From Endocalyx cinctus (lineage: Eukaryota > Ascomycota > Sordariomycetes > Amphisphaeriales > Apiosporaceae): a DNA stretch of 64,000 nucleotides. A model generated the notes under the pieces. It ran no database searches and was not told where the DNA came from. It worked only from the letters and a program-made list of their open reading frames with translations. This document shows positions 41,929 to 53,802 of the stretch, piece by piece. The DNA lies in contig BCKC01000004.1 in NCBI GenBank assembly GCA_001600455.1, positions 3,708,915 through 3,772,914 on the forward strand, read 5' to 3'. Every line of letters begins with the position of its first letter. Positions within the stretch are counted from its first letter, which is position 1. Made by a program: the position numbers and the translations under genes.

Positions 41929-42252
41929 ATGCGGTTGAGCAACGCACTCGTTATCGCCTTACTTCCAGGCGCATTGGCTACACGACAACAAGTTCTCTCA
42001 CACTCAACGAACTTGAAAAATACAGACGTCCTTAGCTTATCATCAAGTATGTCCACACATCAACAACAAATACAAAGAAGCGCACTCGGCATGCTAATAT
42101 CTCCGAAAGATTCCATATCAGACTCGGCCAACTATACCGAAACTATTCCTGAACGACAACCTATAAGGGCTTTCGCGCCAGAGAAACCACCATTAGAAGC
42201 CTCCCTCATGGGACTCATTGTCTTTTCCGTCGCTGGACTTTGCTTGCTTTAA
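41929..42252 (+). CDS. Small secreted protein candidate
   Basis: Intronless ORF of 107 residues. The N-terminus MRLSNALVIALLPGALA is a convincing signal peptide, with cleavage likely before TRQQ. The mature part is Ser/Gln/Thr-rich with one N-glycosylation site (NYTE). A C-terminal hydrophobic stretch (SLMGLIVFSVAGLCLL) ends the protein, which could be a GPI-anchor attachment signal or a membrane anchor. No cysteines except one near the very end. Family not recognised. It stands alone in a 5-kb gene-poor region, a setting often seen for lineage-specific secreted proteins. An untranscribed chance ORF is possible, but the combination of both terminal signals argues for a gene. Confidence 0.55.
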   Translation: MRLSNALVIALLPGALATRQQVLSHSTNLKNTDVLSLSSSMSTHQQQIQRSALGMLISPKDSISDSANYTETIPERQPIRAFAPEKPPLEASLMGLIVFSVAGLCLL

Positions 42253-43145
42253 AGAGGGATATAATAGAAGGATACATGACTTATACGCATATGATCGGAG
42301 TTTTGGCACCAACTGGAAAGCATCGCAAACGGTATTGCGGGAGGGTTTCTTTTTTTTTTTTAACGAGTTCATAACGGCGTTTTGGATTTGGCGTTACAAC
42401 ATGATTATATACCCGGATTATTCCCAGCAGCAATTTATTCTTTTTTTTTTAACCAAAATATCATTTTTCCCAAAAGATTTCAAGACGGTTATTCCGCCTC
42501 ATACAGTTTATTTATTGTTGTGGAATCTTGTGTGACCCAGTAACAACGGCACGAACTTGGATAATGGTGTTATGAAACTTCGCTGAACATCATTTCGCAC
42601 AGCCCTTCTTTTTGTTTCATACCCAAGTAACTCGACCCTAATATTGGAGGCTCTTCGACACAGCCATAATCGAGACTTTACAAAGCTTGCGAACGAACGA
42701 GCGAATCGACAATTTCAGAAGTAAACGTCACGTTACTAGACCAGATCCGAAATGGCATGTATTATCTGACGCCACTACCCTAATCTGGGCTATTGCGTAC
42801 TAGACGACCGGAAGACGTGGTACGCATCGGTAGTCCGCGGGATCGCGCGAATGAGACGCACTCTTTGGTACTTTTTATTTTAGCAGATAGCTAGTGATAC
42901 TGCTCCATTTGTACCATTGTTTAACAGGTATATCGCATCATGCTAATGAGGGGCGTGGTCGTGAAAAATCGCTGCGGTTCGGCAAATCATTTTCTCTCAC
43001 TTCTTCGCTTCATTTCATTGGTTCAACGTTAGACGGCTACATATGTAGTTAATACCGAACGTTATCCTGTCCTGTTTTTTTTTTATCGCGCATTCGACTT
43101 GAACACATAGGGTCGGGTATTCTCATCCATTTTAACTTGGGAAAA
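42253..43145. other. Intergenic, converging genes
   Basis: About 890 bases with T runs (42350, 42440, 43075). A 105-codon frame at 42218-42535 is low-complexity and was not called. Nothing else recognised. Confidence 0.5.
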
Positions 43146-43490
43146 TCAGGCGACGACCGGTACCTGCTGTTCGGCTGGCTCTGGTGCTGGAGGAGGGGGA
43201 GGTTTCGGAAGGTCACCCTGTTATGTGAGATGGAATTAGTGTATCAGCCATGAAGATAGGAATATCTACTAGAGATATAGAATTTCACGTACCAGATCGA
43301 ATATGACCCGAATCATTAGACTACAGCTTGGACAGACGGCGATATCATTGCTCTCATCTTGCAGATCCATGAGTGAAATCTCAAACCGATCACCGCAAGG
43401 GCAGGGAAAATGGAATATTTGAAGAGTCTCATCATAAGTCATATCTTCAATTTCTACTTCATCGTAGACGGCAATTTCTTCGTCGGCCAT
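43146..43490 (-). CDS. dph3: Diphthamide biosynthesis protein 3 (CSL zinc finger)
   Basis: Two exons on the minus strand, 43490-43293 and 43217-43146, with a 75-base intron, give 89 residues. The start [17 protein letters not shown] is typical of Dph3. The CSL-type zinc-binding site is complete: C30 and C32 in [10 protein letters not shown]53 and C56 in AVCPSC. A Pro-rich tail follows ([18 protein letters not shown]). Dph3/Kti11 is a small metalloprotein that donates electrons to the Dph1-Dph2 enzyme in the first step of diphthamide synthesis on elongation factor 2, and also serves in tRNA wobble uridine modification with Elongator. It diverges from the ABC transporter gene across about 580 bases. 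dph1 is in the same window. Confidence 0.95.
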
Positions 43491-44069
43491 TTTGTCGAAG
43501 TTAGAGCTAACACAGATTGCGGATGTAGACGACGATGAGGAACTTTGATTAACTATTTTATTATGACTCAAAAAAAAAAAAAAAGTTCATCAGCCAAGAC
43601 ACCCCTCTAAAGATTACTTGGTAGACTCTTACACTAGAGAGCCACATAACCGCGCCACAGAGCTTACTAGCCACATTTTTCCCCATCTCTTTCCCCAGAA
43701 TCACATGCGAGGGGAGCGAGGCGAGCTCCAGGCTTAGAAGGGCAAGTATGTCACATCGCCGAGGGAATGTTGCCAAAGCGTCTCGTGACGTCCGACACCA
43801 AGTAACCTGGAACCTTGGAACTTACCTAGGTACTTGTCATTCTAATGAACAACACCTCATATCTTACCTAGTAGTGTATCAGCATGTAACAATAATATTT
43901 TGCTTTCATTTTGCTTTCAATTTGTTATTTCAATGGGCGGAATGGGATTGTATAACTTTATTATTTGAATTGCCGAATCTTCGCCTAATTAATACGCGAT
44001 ATAACAATATATCCTCTCCCCGCTTGAACGAGGTTGTTGCGCGAGGTCCTTTCCACCCAAATCGCCGCC
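43491..44069. other. Divergent intergenic region between dph3 and the peroxisomal ABC gene
   Basis: About 580 bases holding both promoters, with an A run near 43570. An open 71-codon minus-strand frame at 43561-43776 shows no recognisable protein. Confidence 0.5.
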
Positions 44070-46301
44070 ATGGCGGTCCTATCTCGACCCGTACTGCCCG
44101 ATCGGTCCCTTAAGAACGCCGTCTCGCAATTGACCGAGCTCTATGTCGCGAATCGCACCCGAATATCCCGTGCCGTATACCTGACGCTGTTCCTCGCGTT
44201 GGTAAATCGAGTTCGCCATGCCATCTCCGAACAGAAGGCCGCTTCCGCCAGGGAAGCAGAAAAGCGCCGCTCCGGTACCACGTCGAGCGGCGGTTCCGAA
44301 GCTACAACGAAGAAAAAAGTCGAATTAAATCGCGAATTCTTCAAGTCGCTGATAAAGTTATTGAAGATCGTCGTCCCCGGCTTGCGAACCAAGGAGACTC
44401 GGCTACTCGTTAGCCATAGCTTCTTTCTCGTAATAAGAACACTTATAAGTCTGAAAGTTGCGGAAATGGATGGAGCTATCGTGAAAGCGCTTGTAAAAGG
44501 CAATGGGAAGGAATTTCTGAAAAGAATTGTTTGGTGGATGCTTATTGCTGTGCCCGCCACCTTCACAAATTCAATGGTAAGTGATTTTGCAACTTTCTAA
44601 GGCTACGTGTCGCTGAGAATTTCTAGCTTTCCTACCATCAAGCCGAGCTCTCCCTGAAATATCGAACCCGATTGACGCAATATATACACGATAAATACCT
44701 TTCTCAACTCACGTTTTACGGCATATCAGCTCTTGACGATCGGATAAAGAATCCCGACCAGCTAATCGCTGTCGATGTTGCTAAATTTTCCAACAGTCTC
44801 GCTGAATTATATAGTAATCTAGCAAAACCTATATTGGACATGGTAAGAGGCCCCGATTCTCGTCACGTAGTCATATGCTAATCGCGAAAAGACAATATAC
44901 ACATGGTCTCTATCAAGAAGCGTAGGCGGCGAAGGAGTTTTGTTTATGTCCTTGCTCGTCCAACTATCAGCTAATGTTATGAGGGCTCTGACACCACCGT
45001 TTGGAAAATACGTCGCCGACGAGGCAAGGCTGGAGGGAGAGTTCCGGTTTCAGCACTCTAGACTTATCGACTACAGCGAAGAGGTTGCGCTTTATCACGG
45101 TCACGAAGCTGAAAAGGATGCACTCGACAAGGGTTATTTCACGCTGATCAAGCACGTGAATTACATTCTGCGCCGACGATTCTACCATGGTGTGATGGAA
45201 GATTTCGTCATAAAATACGTCTGGGGTGCCCTTGGGCTCATGTTATGCAGTGTTCCCGTCTTCTTTAAGCTTCCCAGCCAAGTTGCCGGGACCGTGGTCA
45301 ATATGGGAGACCGAACAGAGACATTCGTTACAAATAGACGGTTATTGCTCAGTGCATCTGATGCGTTCGGACGTATTATGTTTTCGTACAGAGAGGTCAT
45401 GGAACTGGCGGGCTATACATCTCGCGTAGCCTCGCTCTTGGACGTAATGGACGACATCCAAGCTGGACGCTTTGAGAAGAAACTTGTTTCCAGCTCAGGC
45501 ATCGAGGACAACGAAGCTGTACTAAAAGGAAGGGGACAAGTCGTCGAGAGCAAAGACATTGAGTTTATCAATGTCCCAATCATTTCCCCGAATGGCGACG
45601 TGCTCATCAAAGAGTTGTCATTTTCACTAAAGCAGGGCGACCACCTCCTCGTGGTAGGACCCAATGGATGCGGGAAGTCAAGTCTTTTCCGCATCCTCGG
45701 CGGCCTTTGGCCGGTTTATGGCGGAACCGTTTACAAACCACCTTTTACGGACATATTCTACATCCCCCAGCGGCCATATTTATCGAGAGGTAGTTTACGA
45801 CAACAAATTACGTACCCGGATTCTTTAAGGACAGTCCGAGCTCGGGGTGTTACCGATAGTCAGCTGCTCGAAATGCTGAAAATTTTGTCTCTCGAGCACC
45901 TCGTGGACCTCTATCCCGAAGGTTGGGACGCCGAGGCCGAGTGGCGTGATGTTTTATCTGGGGGTCTCCAACAACGGGTGGCAATGGCGAGACTTTTCTA
46001 TCACAAGCCGCGGTACGCGATTTTGGATGAATGCACAAGCAGTGTAACTTTAGAAACGGAGAAAGTCATGTACGATAATGCAAAGGCGCTGGGAATTACG
46101 CTAATGACGGTGAGCCATCGTCGTAGCCTCTGGAAATATCACAGCAGGATATTACAGTTCGATGGCCAAGGTCATTACGTATTTACAAAGCTGGATGCAG
46201 AGAAGCGATTGAAATTGGAAGATGAAAAAGAGGAGTTGGAGGTGTTGCTAAGACAGGTCCCAGAGATTGAGAGGAGAATTGGCGAGCTCACTGCTGAATA
46301 G
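44070..46301 (+). CDS. Peroxisomal ABC half-transporter, subfamily D (Pxa1/Pxa2, PMP70-like)
   Basis: Three exons, 44070-44576, 44627-44842 and 44892-46301, with very short introns of 50 and 49 bases, give 710 residues with phase 0 at both joins. The ATG at 44070 replaces an upstream TTG. The first half is the membrane domain, with [34 protein letters not shown] and the loop [16 protein letters not shown] characteristic of ABCD proteins. The nucleotide-binding domain has Walker A GPNGCGKS (from 497), signature LSGGLQQR (from 596) and Walker B AILDE (D620, E621). ABCD half-transporters dimerise in the peroxisomal membrane and import acyl-CoA esters for beta-oxidation. The length is closer to animal ABCD3 than to yeast Pxa1 or Pxa2, so I give no gene number. 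Confidence 0.92.
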
Positions 46302-47893
46302 TGGCGGTCAGAACTGGTCAATCCAATCGAGCGGAGAGTTGAGGCTCGCCGAAGATACCCATACTGCCATAGTGGAGAACAGGGTCTCAATCATGTCAAT
46401 GGAATATGTAATGCAAAGACCTTTTCAACTTTTTACCATTTCAAGAAAGTGATGTGACAGTTTGTTTTTAGGTAAACTTGCTCCAACACACTGTGATGAC
46501 CTGGGTTCTGGACGTAAACGGACTAACCTCGCGTCGCGGATCGCCGAATGACCACCAACGTTATCCCGGTAAACAACGTTATACCAAGTCCGTTAGACAT
46601 CTCGTTGTCACTTTCAAGTTGACGAAATATAATTAGGAAAACGTAACACAACAAGTTGGCCAAGCATCTACTATTTAAGCAATTGAAAATAGTGGTGCTG
46701 GTAAATATTTATCCCCAGGCACACCAACACTAATTTCTCTTGAGCGGCTCAAAGAAATCCCCCCCCCACGTGCTCTTCATTTATTTCCTTGTCGTTCGTA
46801 TGATTTTATAACAACTACCTGGTAGAGATTTGCTTACTGGCAGTAGTACGGATCTAAATGAAACCCATCTTAGTGTCTTGTCTAGCATCCTACTAAAGAA
46901 ACAAGAATTGTATCTAGAACGGTCATCTCCACTTATACATGGTACTGCGTAAGATCCATATGGGCCTCTCTGTTTGGATTTTGAAATTACTAATAACTTG
47001 GATACGTCGCTAGATGGGGCTTGCTTTCATCAAGCTTTTCGAATGTACCGTTGATCGGCTTGGTATACACCGCCGAGTCTTGACGAGCATATCTCAGATG
47101 TAGGATATAGATATCTGGAATCTTGAATCCCCCGTTTTCGCGGCATTCGGTCCAATTGTCGAATCGGAAAATTCGGCAATGTGGCAGTTTTACTACAGAT
47201 CTCACGATATCTTCGCCACTGGGGTTACATCACCTTACGTGGTCCTTGTATTCTAGATAGTTCCCGTATCCACCTGACCGAGGAAGAGCCGGGCGGCGAG
47301 CTCGGACGCGTCCACTTTTATCGCGCTTCGAGGTGCAAATTTTCCTCGAGACATGACCTTAAAAGGACTTTCACTTATAATCACTCGTGAAACGGACCCT
47401 TTCAAAAAAAAGAGATGATAGTATCCACTCCATAAACGTTGAGAGGGTCCTTCTAGCCACCGACAATTCTAACCGGCCTATCCCCGACCTATAAGCTAAT
47501 TATTATACATATTAATTCAGATATAACATTAAACACAAACAAGCCTTCATCAATGAACCCCGGAGTTCCTTCAACACGAACCTAGTCAGGTGAGGAGAGA
47601 AATCCCATGGGGCTCCAGCGTTGCAGTTATGACTATCCACCAGAGCCACCGTGATGGCGTAAGGATCCAATTAGAGCCGCGACAATTGGTAATTGCGTAT
47701 AACACGTAGAATTTATAGTCCATCTCGTATACATATCTATCCGGCCCGTTCCCTTCCTTCTCCTTGACTTGTTCCTTTCCTCCTTCATCCTTCACCCCCC
47801 CTCGTCAATTCTTTTTCAACTTCGGTGTTTGGACGTTTCTTTTTTGATATCGCACGTAGATTAAGTTCAATTGGCGACCGTATCGTAAAAGCA
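46302..47893. other. Intergenic, 1.6 kb
   Basis: Between two same-strand genes. The minus strand at 46990-47380 has two protein-like pieces (KVDASELAARLFLGQVDTG-like, and SVVKLPHCRIFRFDNW onward), but I found no splice arrangement joining them in frame; it may be a gene remnant. The last 200 bases are pyrimidine-rich leader of the sugar transporter. Confidence 0.4.
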
Positions 47894-49508
47894 ATGGGTA
47901 TGAAGCCTCATTTCGGTCTCCAAGGCACTGCCTTGGGCAGACTTCAGCTCGCCTTGATCGTCTGCCCTTCTTTCATCCTGTTCGGATACAACCAGGCCGT
48001 CCTGGGTGGTCTGATCACGGAAAAGAACTGGGTCAAGACTTTCCCAGAAATCGACACCGTCAACACGACGGGAGCTGAGAAGAGCAGCAAGTCTACGTTG
48101 CAAGGTTTCGTGGTGGCCACCTTCGTCATCGGTGCCTTGATCGGTGCGCTGTCCTGCTCCTACACCGGTGACAAGTTCGGTCGTCGTAACGTCATCTTCT
48201 TCGCCGCCATCTGCACCCTCATCGGCGAGATCCTCGAGGCTTCTTCTTTCAACCTAGCACAGCTCATCGTCGGCAGAGTCATCGTTGGCTTAGGTGTCGG
48301 TCAGCTCAGCTCCCTCGTTCCCGTATGGCAGAGTGAGACCTCCGGTGCCAAGAACCGTGGACAGCACGTTGTGCTGGACGGTCTGTTCATCTGCGCCGGT
48401 TACGTGCTCGAGTCCTGGATCGACCTTGGCTTCTTCGAGTTCCACACCGGATCCGTCACCTGGAGGCCGGCCATCGCTATCGCCATCTTCTTCTCGCTCG
48501 TCCTGATGGCCTCCATCTACGCCTTCCCCGAGTCCCCTCGCTGGCTGTTGATGAAGAACCGGGTTGAGGAGGCCCGTACGAACCTCGCCGTCCTGAGGGG
48601 CCTCTCCACCGACGCCTTCGAGGTCCAGGCCGAGATCACCGGTATCGAGCACTCGCTCGAGACGACTAGCAAGGGCGCCGCCAAGCTGAGCGATCTCCTC
48701 AAGATGGGCGAGGACAAGCTCGCGTACCGATTCGGTCTCTGCATCCTCCTCCAGTTCTTCCAGCAGATGTCCGGCAGCAACCTCATCAGCGTCTACGCCA
48801 CCATCCTGTTCCAGCAGAACCTCGGCCTCAGCAGCGAGATCTCGCGCGCCCTCTCGGCCGGAGCTCTGACCTGGAAGTTCCTCTCCTCGTTCTTGGCCTT
48901 CTTCACCATCGACCGCTTCGGCCGACGTGCCGTCTTCATCATCAGCGGTGTCGGCATGTCCAGCTGCATGATCGCCCTCGCCGTCTCCACCTCCTTCGGC
49001 TCCGAGAACAAGACCGCCATGATCGTCGCCGGCGTCTTCATCTACCTGTACAACACCTTCGTGCCCATCGGTTTCTTGGGTGCCAACTTCTTGTACTGCA
49101 CCGAAGTTGCGCCGATCCGTCTTCGTATGGCGATGAGTTCCATCTCCACGGGCAACCACTGGCTCTGGTAAGATTTCCGTCGTCCTCTTTAACTTCAATG
49201 GTAACCCCAGCTAACAAAAATATTCTCTTAGGAACTTCATCGTTGTCATGGTGACTCCCGTCGCCATCAACACGATCGGCTGGCAATACTATATCGTATT
49301 CGCTACCATCGCCGCCTTGATCCCCTTCTCCGTCTACTTCCTCTTCCCTGAGACCATGGGTCGCAACCTAGAGGAGATCGACCTCATGTTCAAGCAGTCT
49401 CCCTCCGTCTGGGGCACTGTCAAGTTCGCCAAAGACCGACCGATCGGAATGCCTCAGGAATTCGAGTCGAAGAAGGCCGCCGAGCATGTAGAGGAGGACC
49501 ACGTCTGA
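47894..49508 (+). CDS. MFS sugar porter
   Basis: Two exons, 47894-49167 and 49232-49508 (64-base intron with a GCTAAC branch site), give 516 residues. The start is the ATG at 47894 (MGMKPHFGLQG); the upstream GTG frame was rejected. Twelve membrane segments are expected, and sugar porter signatures are present: SYTGDKFGRRN, FPESPRWLL, QQMSGSNLISVYA, TIDRFGRRAVF and FPETMGRNLEEIDLMF. It should import a mono- or disaccharide with protons at the plasma membrane; the substrate cannot be read from sequence. Codons are strongly biased to C- and G-ending forms, as in highly expressed fungal genes. It resembles fungal hexose/quinate-type transporters in length and C-terminal tail. No partner catabolic gene lies next to it. 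Confidence 0.93.
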
Positions 49509-50774
49509 GAAGACGATGAAATAAGGCGAAAAGTCATGATTTGCAAATGAAGATTACTGAATTCCCTCAAGCGAGCAAGCAAGCATGGAGCACGGGAAAC
49601 GCGGGTTTTTTATGAAAAAATAGATGGGATAGAATATTAGAACACGCAGCGTGGTATTTATGTTTTACCCCTAGAGCGAATAGACCGTTTTTATGATTGT
49701 ATGGAAACTAGATACAAGATTCCTCGAATTTGAAATATATATGAAGGACATTTATATGATTCTCTCAGTTGATAGTGAAATGATATTGTAGTAGTGGAGC
49801 TTCCAGTCCCGCACACAAGACATTGGCGACGTACGCTACAAGTAAAATACTGGGGGTTTATATACCGTGTCGGTGCAAATAAATGCCTCTAGAAATTCGG
49901 AGTACCTAAACAAGTAAAATTCGCCATATTTTATACCTTGGCGGCGGCAAGAACCGGTTCTTACGTAGATATATATGGGAACTATGGATATGTAAATCCC
50001 TATGTATGTTTCTGTCTCTTGATTATCTCATTTTGCCAATACTTTTACTGCGCCTCCCGAGATCAATTTCTGGGGCCGGGGAATACAGAGACAGAGAACT
50101 TGGGTATAGTACAATATGTTGTATAAAAAATAAATAAAATAAACATTTTGCTAATCATACGTCTATCTTCTTTTCCCTCTTTCTAAATCTCCAAGTCTAA
50201 AAGTAAGAGAAACGGAACCTAGATTCCCCGAAAGCTGGAGATGGGGGGTTCGTATTATCTGGGCTGCATGTCGTCAAGTCACCCTATTCGTTGGCTTGAT
50301 GAACACTCTGTAGCTTCCCATTTAAGCATTGATCGAATTGCGATATCTGCTAGATCGTATTCGTCTTTCATATAGCGGCCGTTTAAAATGCCTGCTCTAG
50401 ATCTTACCTGTTAGAACGTAGATGATTTTCTTCTCGATACCCCTCACATTGAAGGACTCAAGCTGCATCGTTATCCAGCTAAAAGATCCGAAAATGTCAC
50501 CTTCCTTCTCTCTCACTCCAATAATAAGCATGCAGTCAACATGCAACATCTCGTATCTGGTCTTGGCGGATATAAAATTTTACCTTTCCAACGTCATATC
50601 TGACAGCTGAAGTCGTAGAAATTGTCTATATAATCCTTCAATTGTCCGTTCAAGAAGAGAAAGCGGCTGAAGGAGTAAAAAGCGGTGAGGAAGCTACTAT
50701 ATCTTACGAGGACGGAATTGAAAAAAAGAAGGATAAGAGAAGAAAAAGAAAAAAATCCAAAGGGAGAAGTCACA
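49509..50774. other. Intergenic, 1.3 kb
   Basis: Between two same-strand genes, AT-rich. The last 130 bases before the next start are purine-rich (AAGAAGGATAAGAGAAG-like leader). Nothing else recognised. Confidence 0.5.
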
Positions 50775-51512
50775 ATGGTCAGATCTTCAGCCTTCCTCCT
50801 CGCTGCCGCTGCGCTCGCAGTCAAGGCGTGCGAGATCCCCGCTGACCCATTGCCGAACAATATCACCGAAGGATTCTCCATTCTCCTCCAGAATGCGTCC
50901 GCGCCCGATATCGATGGCCATTTCTTGAACATCTGGGACTGGGGTGGCGGCGATCAGCACCTCTTCGTCTCGCCCGCGGGGAACTCAACGAGCGAGCTAA
51001 CGCTCGTCGACGGCATCATCACCTTGCCGTGGGACCCGCCGCGCCGAGCGGTAATTAACGGCGAGGTACGCAGCTTTTTTTTTTCTAGATCTGGAGAAAG
51101 GTCATTCGTAAATTGTATTGAAGGAGAGGATACTAACTCTCTATGGGGATCGTGGGAATTTAGTATGAGGTCAAAGACAACACGACCAAGATGTTCATGA
51201 CGGAGCGAGACGACCCCCGCGCCATATTTGACGTCGTGTACGGCTGTGATCCCGTCACCGATGCTCTGCAGATCGAGCTCGCCTTCAACTCCCGCGGAGA
51301 TCTCGAGTCCGGAGGAAACGTAGGGGTCCGTCCGTTTAACGGCATGTATGACTTCCGCTGGAAACCTGCGGGGACTAAAGGTAAGTTTTTTTTCCCGGCT
51401 ACTATGACGTTTCCTCAGATGATACACCGTGGACTGACGAGTAATCATCAAAGCTGAGGACCCGGACCGCCCGTGGACTAAGGTGACGATGGTCGTGGTG
51501 TACCCGGAATAA
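50775..51512 (+). CDS. Secreted protein of unknown function
   Basis: Three predicted exons, 50775-51065, 51164-51380 and 51454-51512, give 188 residues. The start MVRSSAFLLAAAALAVKA is a signal peptide, with cleavage probably near CEIP. Mature features are N-glycosylation sites (NITE, NASA, NSTS), Trp-rich IWDWGGGDQHLF, TLPWDPPRRAVING and a beta-rich C-terminal half ending WTKVTMVVVYPE. It looks like a secreted beta-sandwich protein; I recognise no family with certainty. Two in-frame acceptors exist for exon 2 (TTTAG at 51163 and GAG at 51169), giving or omitting two residues; TAG is the better match. Intron 2 has a CTGAC branch site. It is followed by a membrane hydrolase and a UstYa-type gene on the same strand. 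Confidence 0.75.
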
Positions 51513-52713
51513 ATAAAATGTATGACGTATTTAATGGGAATTGCTAGGGAATGTTGGATCATGGGGACGGGCATAAATTTTAAGCATGAATCCAAGCATA
51601 ATGATCCTTAAAAGACTGTTTAAGAAAATGAAAAGATATAACGACTGTCCGTCTATATACCATAATGATAGCGTAAGGTTGTTCTGATATAAAGAATACT
51701 AATTACTCGGAGATATCGCCCCCATATTAACAAAGAAAAGAAACTTTTATATGAATTAACAGCCCGAGAACTGCTAGAAGAAAATTTAACGTTTGGGATG
51801 TACACCATTTTCGGAGCCACCGATTATTTATAGAGCGAGCTTTGACATCCATATAATATCATGATCATCTGGTGAGTGGTCCTCAAAATGGTCATAGTTA
51901 ATGTATTCAATGGCCATACAGAGAGGACTCGTCAAATATCAATTCGATTCAATCGTGAGGTGTATTGGAGTCTTATGTGAACTGCTTCGGTCACTGCCAA
52001 AAATCAACTACGATTACGAACGCGATAGAGGAAAGGAAAGCTTGATGTTTTTAATTGTTTTTCGGGTAAAATTAGTACGCCAACTTGCTTGGACAGCCAC
52101 TGTCACAGACTAAGAAGGCCAAGATCACGTCATTGTGGACGTATATGGGGATAGGTTGGGGTATACGGGCAGAGCGGGTAGATTGTGCTAATTCCTTGGC
52201 ATTCGTAGGGCATGAGTCTTTCAGGTGCCTGTCTTGGTGTATATAAAAACGAAGATTTAGAGACGAAACATGATTCTGATACTGACTCAAGAAGAGCCTT
52301 AACTACTGCAGCGGTCCATTGCCACCCCTATTTACTGCTGCCTTAGAACAAAACCATTCCGAAGTTTTGGGTGGTATTCTAGAGGAATTCTAGTCGCCGT
52401 TTGCCGATCGTCAAATATATTTACGTACATAACAACCTAATTGATAATCAGGCCAAGTTAAGATAGCCAAGAAGCCAAGCAGGCACAGCGAGCCAATACA
52501 TGATTATCTACATTGAATGCGAAAAAACGATGCGTATCAAACAAACTTGGCAATGGTGAGGCTGTAGCTTACGGCATATATATGCCCAGTGTTGCTTTTC
52601 GATATTGTGGACTGGGTGGGATCAGGGTTTTCCATTTTATTTCTCCTTTCTTTTCTTGACTTTTTACAACCTCACATTGTAAATATTTTCAAGTGAATTA
52701 TAGTTGAATAAAG
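51513..52713. other. Intergenic, 1.2 kb
   Basis: AT-rich sequence between two same-strand genes. Small frames only. Nothing else recognised. Confidence 0.5.
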
Positions 52714-53802
52714 ATGGAGGTCATAGAGAAAAAACCGTCGCGCTTTTCCTTTCTGCGTACCAAGCGAGCGATCGCAGCACTGTCGATTCTTGCCGTCGTA
52801 TCTATAGTATTAATTGGTAAGCGAAACTACTCATGATCTCTCAATTTTACCAGCAAAGCAAGGGTCCTAATTCTTTACTCCAACGCATAGTTCTCGCCGC
52901 AACAAAGACAATTGGTCCGCATCAGGAAACCACTGAGATTAAGAGCGATAGTAAGTTCGATATCCTTCCTAACGACGGTAACAACACATCACAAGGGTTT
53001 CTCAGCTGACGGCAGCGAAGACACGCCGGTCTCGGACTGGAAGGTTAATACAAGCACGATCGAAGATGGGACTCCACTGCGGATAATGAGCCTCGGGGCT
53101 TCAATCGTGCGGGGCGAAGCTTCGTCACAATCAATCGGCTTTCGGAAGACGTTGCGGGATGAATTAGTAGGACTTGGTGTTCCGGTTAACATGGTGGGGT
53201 CTCAGAGGTTCGGAAATATGCTGGACAACGACCTCGAGGCCTACGGCGGGAATCGCATAGAACAAACGCTCGAGCACGCAAAGAACATCGTGCCGGAATT
53301 ACAACCTAACCTGTTTATTATACAATCCGGTTCAAACAACGTACTACAAGACCGCGGCGTCGACATCGCGGGCGAGCAGATGACCGACCTCATCAACTAC
53401 CTGCTCGACGCTTCACCCCGGTCTACCGTGATCTTCAGCACGTGTCTGACCAACACGGTGCCGGACTGCGAGCCGAAGATCCTGAAGGTCAACGAGCAGT
53501 ACCGAAAACTGATGGCGGACGGCGTATTCGACGATAAGCCGGTCTACCTGGCCGAGATGCACCCCAGCGAGGGCTTACCCGACCGTCCGCAGGTCGCCGA
53601 CATCGGTCCGGACGGCACGCATCCGACCGATTACGGGTACGAGCTGGTGGGCTATATCTTCGCGGATGCGGTCAAAGAGGTCGACGCCCAGGGATATCTG
53701 AGATGGCCGGAGGAGAACGGTCTCGCTTACGATGGCGACGAGGGCAGGTCGGAGGGGTCGGCTACTACAACGGAACTTCCACCTTCGGCGACGTCGACAT
53801 AG
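52714..53802 (+). CDS. Type II membrane SGNH/GDSL-like hydrolase
   Basis: Three exons, 52714-52816, 52891-52950 and 53006-53802, give 319 residues. The joins keep phase (LI-G/V-LAAT and KSD-T-DGSED). The 3' splice site of intron 2 is CTCAG at 53005, since the earlier AG at 52995 would break the frame. Residues 19-38 form a hydrophobic anchor, with a short basic cytosolic tail before it. The catalytic domain shows a block I LGAS (Ser87) where most relatives have GDS, a Gly block GGNRIEQT, a GSNN block (163-166) and DGTH (Asp257, His260), so the triad is present. Such enzymes cleave esters, often deacetylating glycans or lipids; the substrate is unknown. The C-terminus is Ser/Thr/Pro-rich. The domain should face the lumen or cell exterior. 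Confidence 0.85.

Noticed and set aside
46990..47380. Minus-strand pieces resembling exons of a small protein
   Set aside because: No donor and acceptor pair joins them in frame; kept only as a possible remnant in the intergenic note.
48290..49198. 302-codon antisense ORF within the sugar transporter
   Set aside because: It is an antisense shadow caused by the strong C-ending codon bias of the transporter; the translation is a monotonous acidic sequence.
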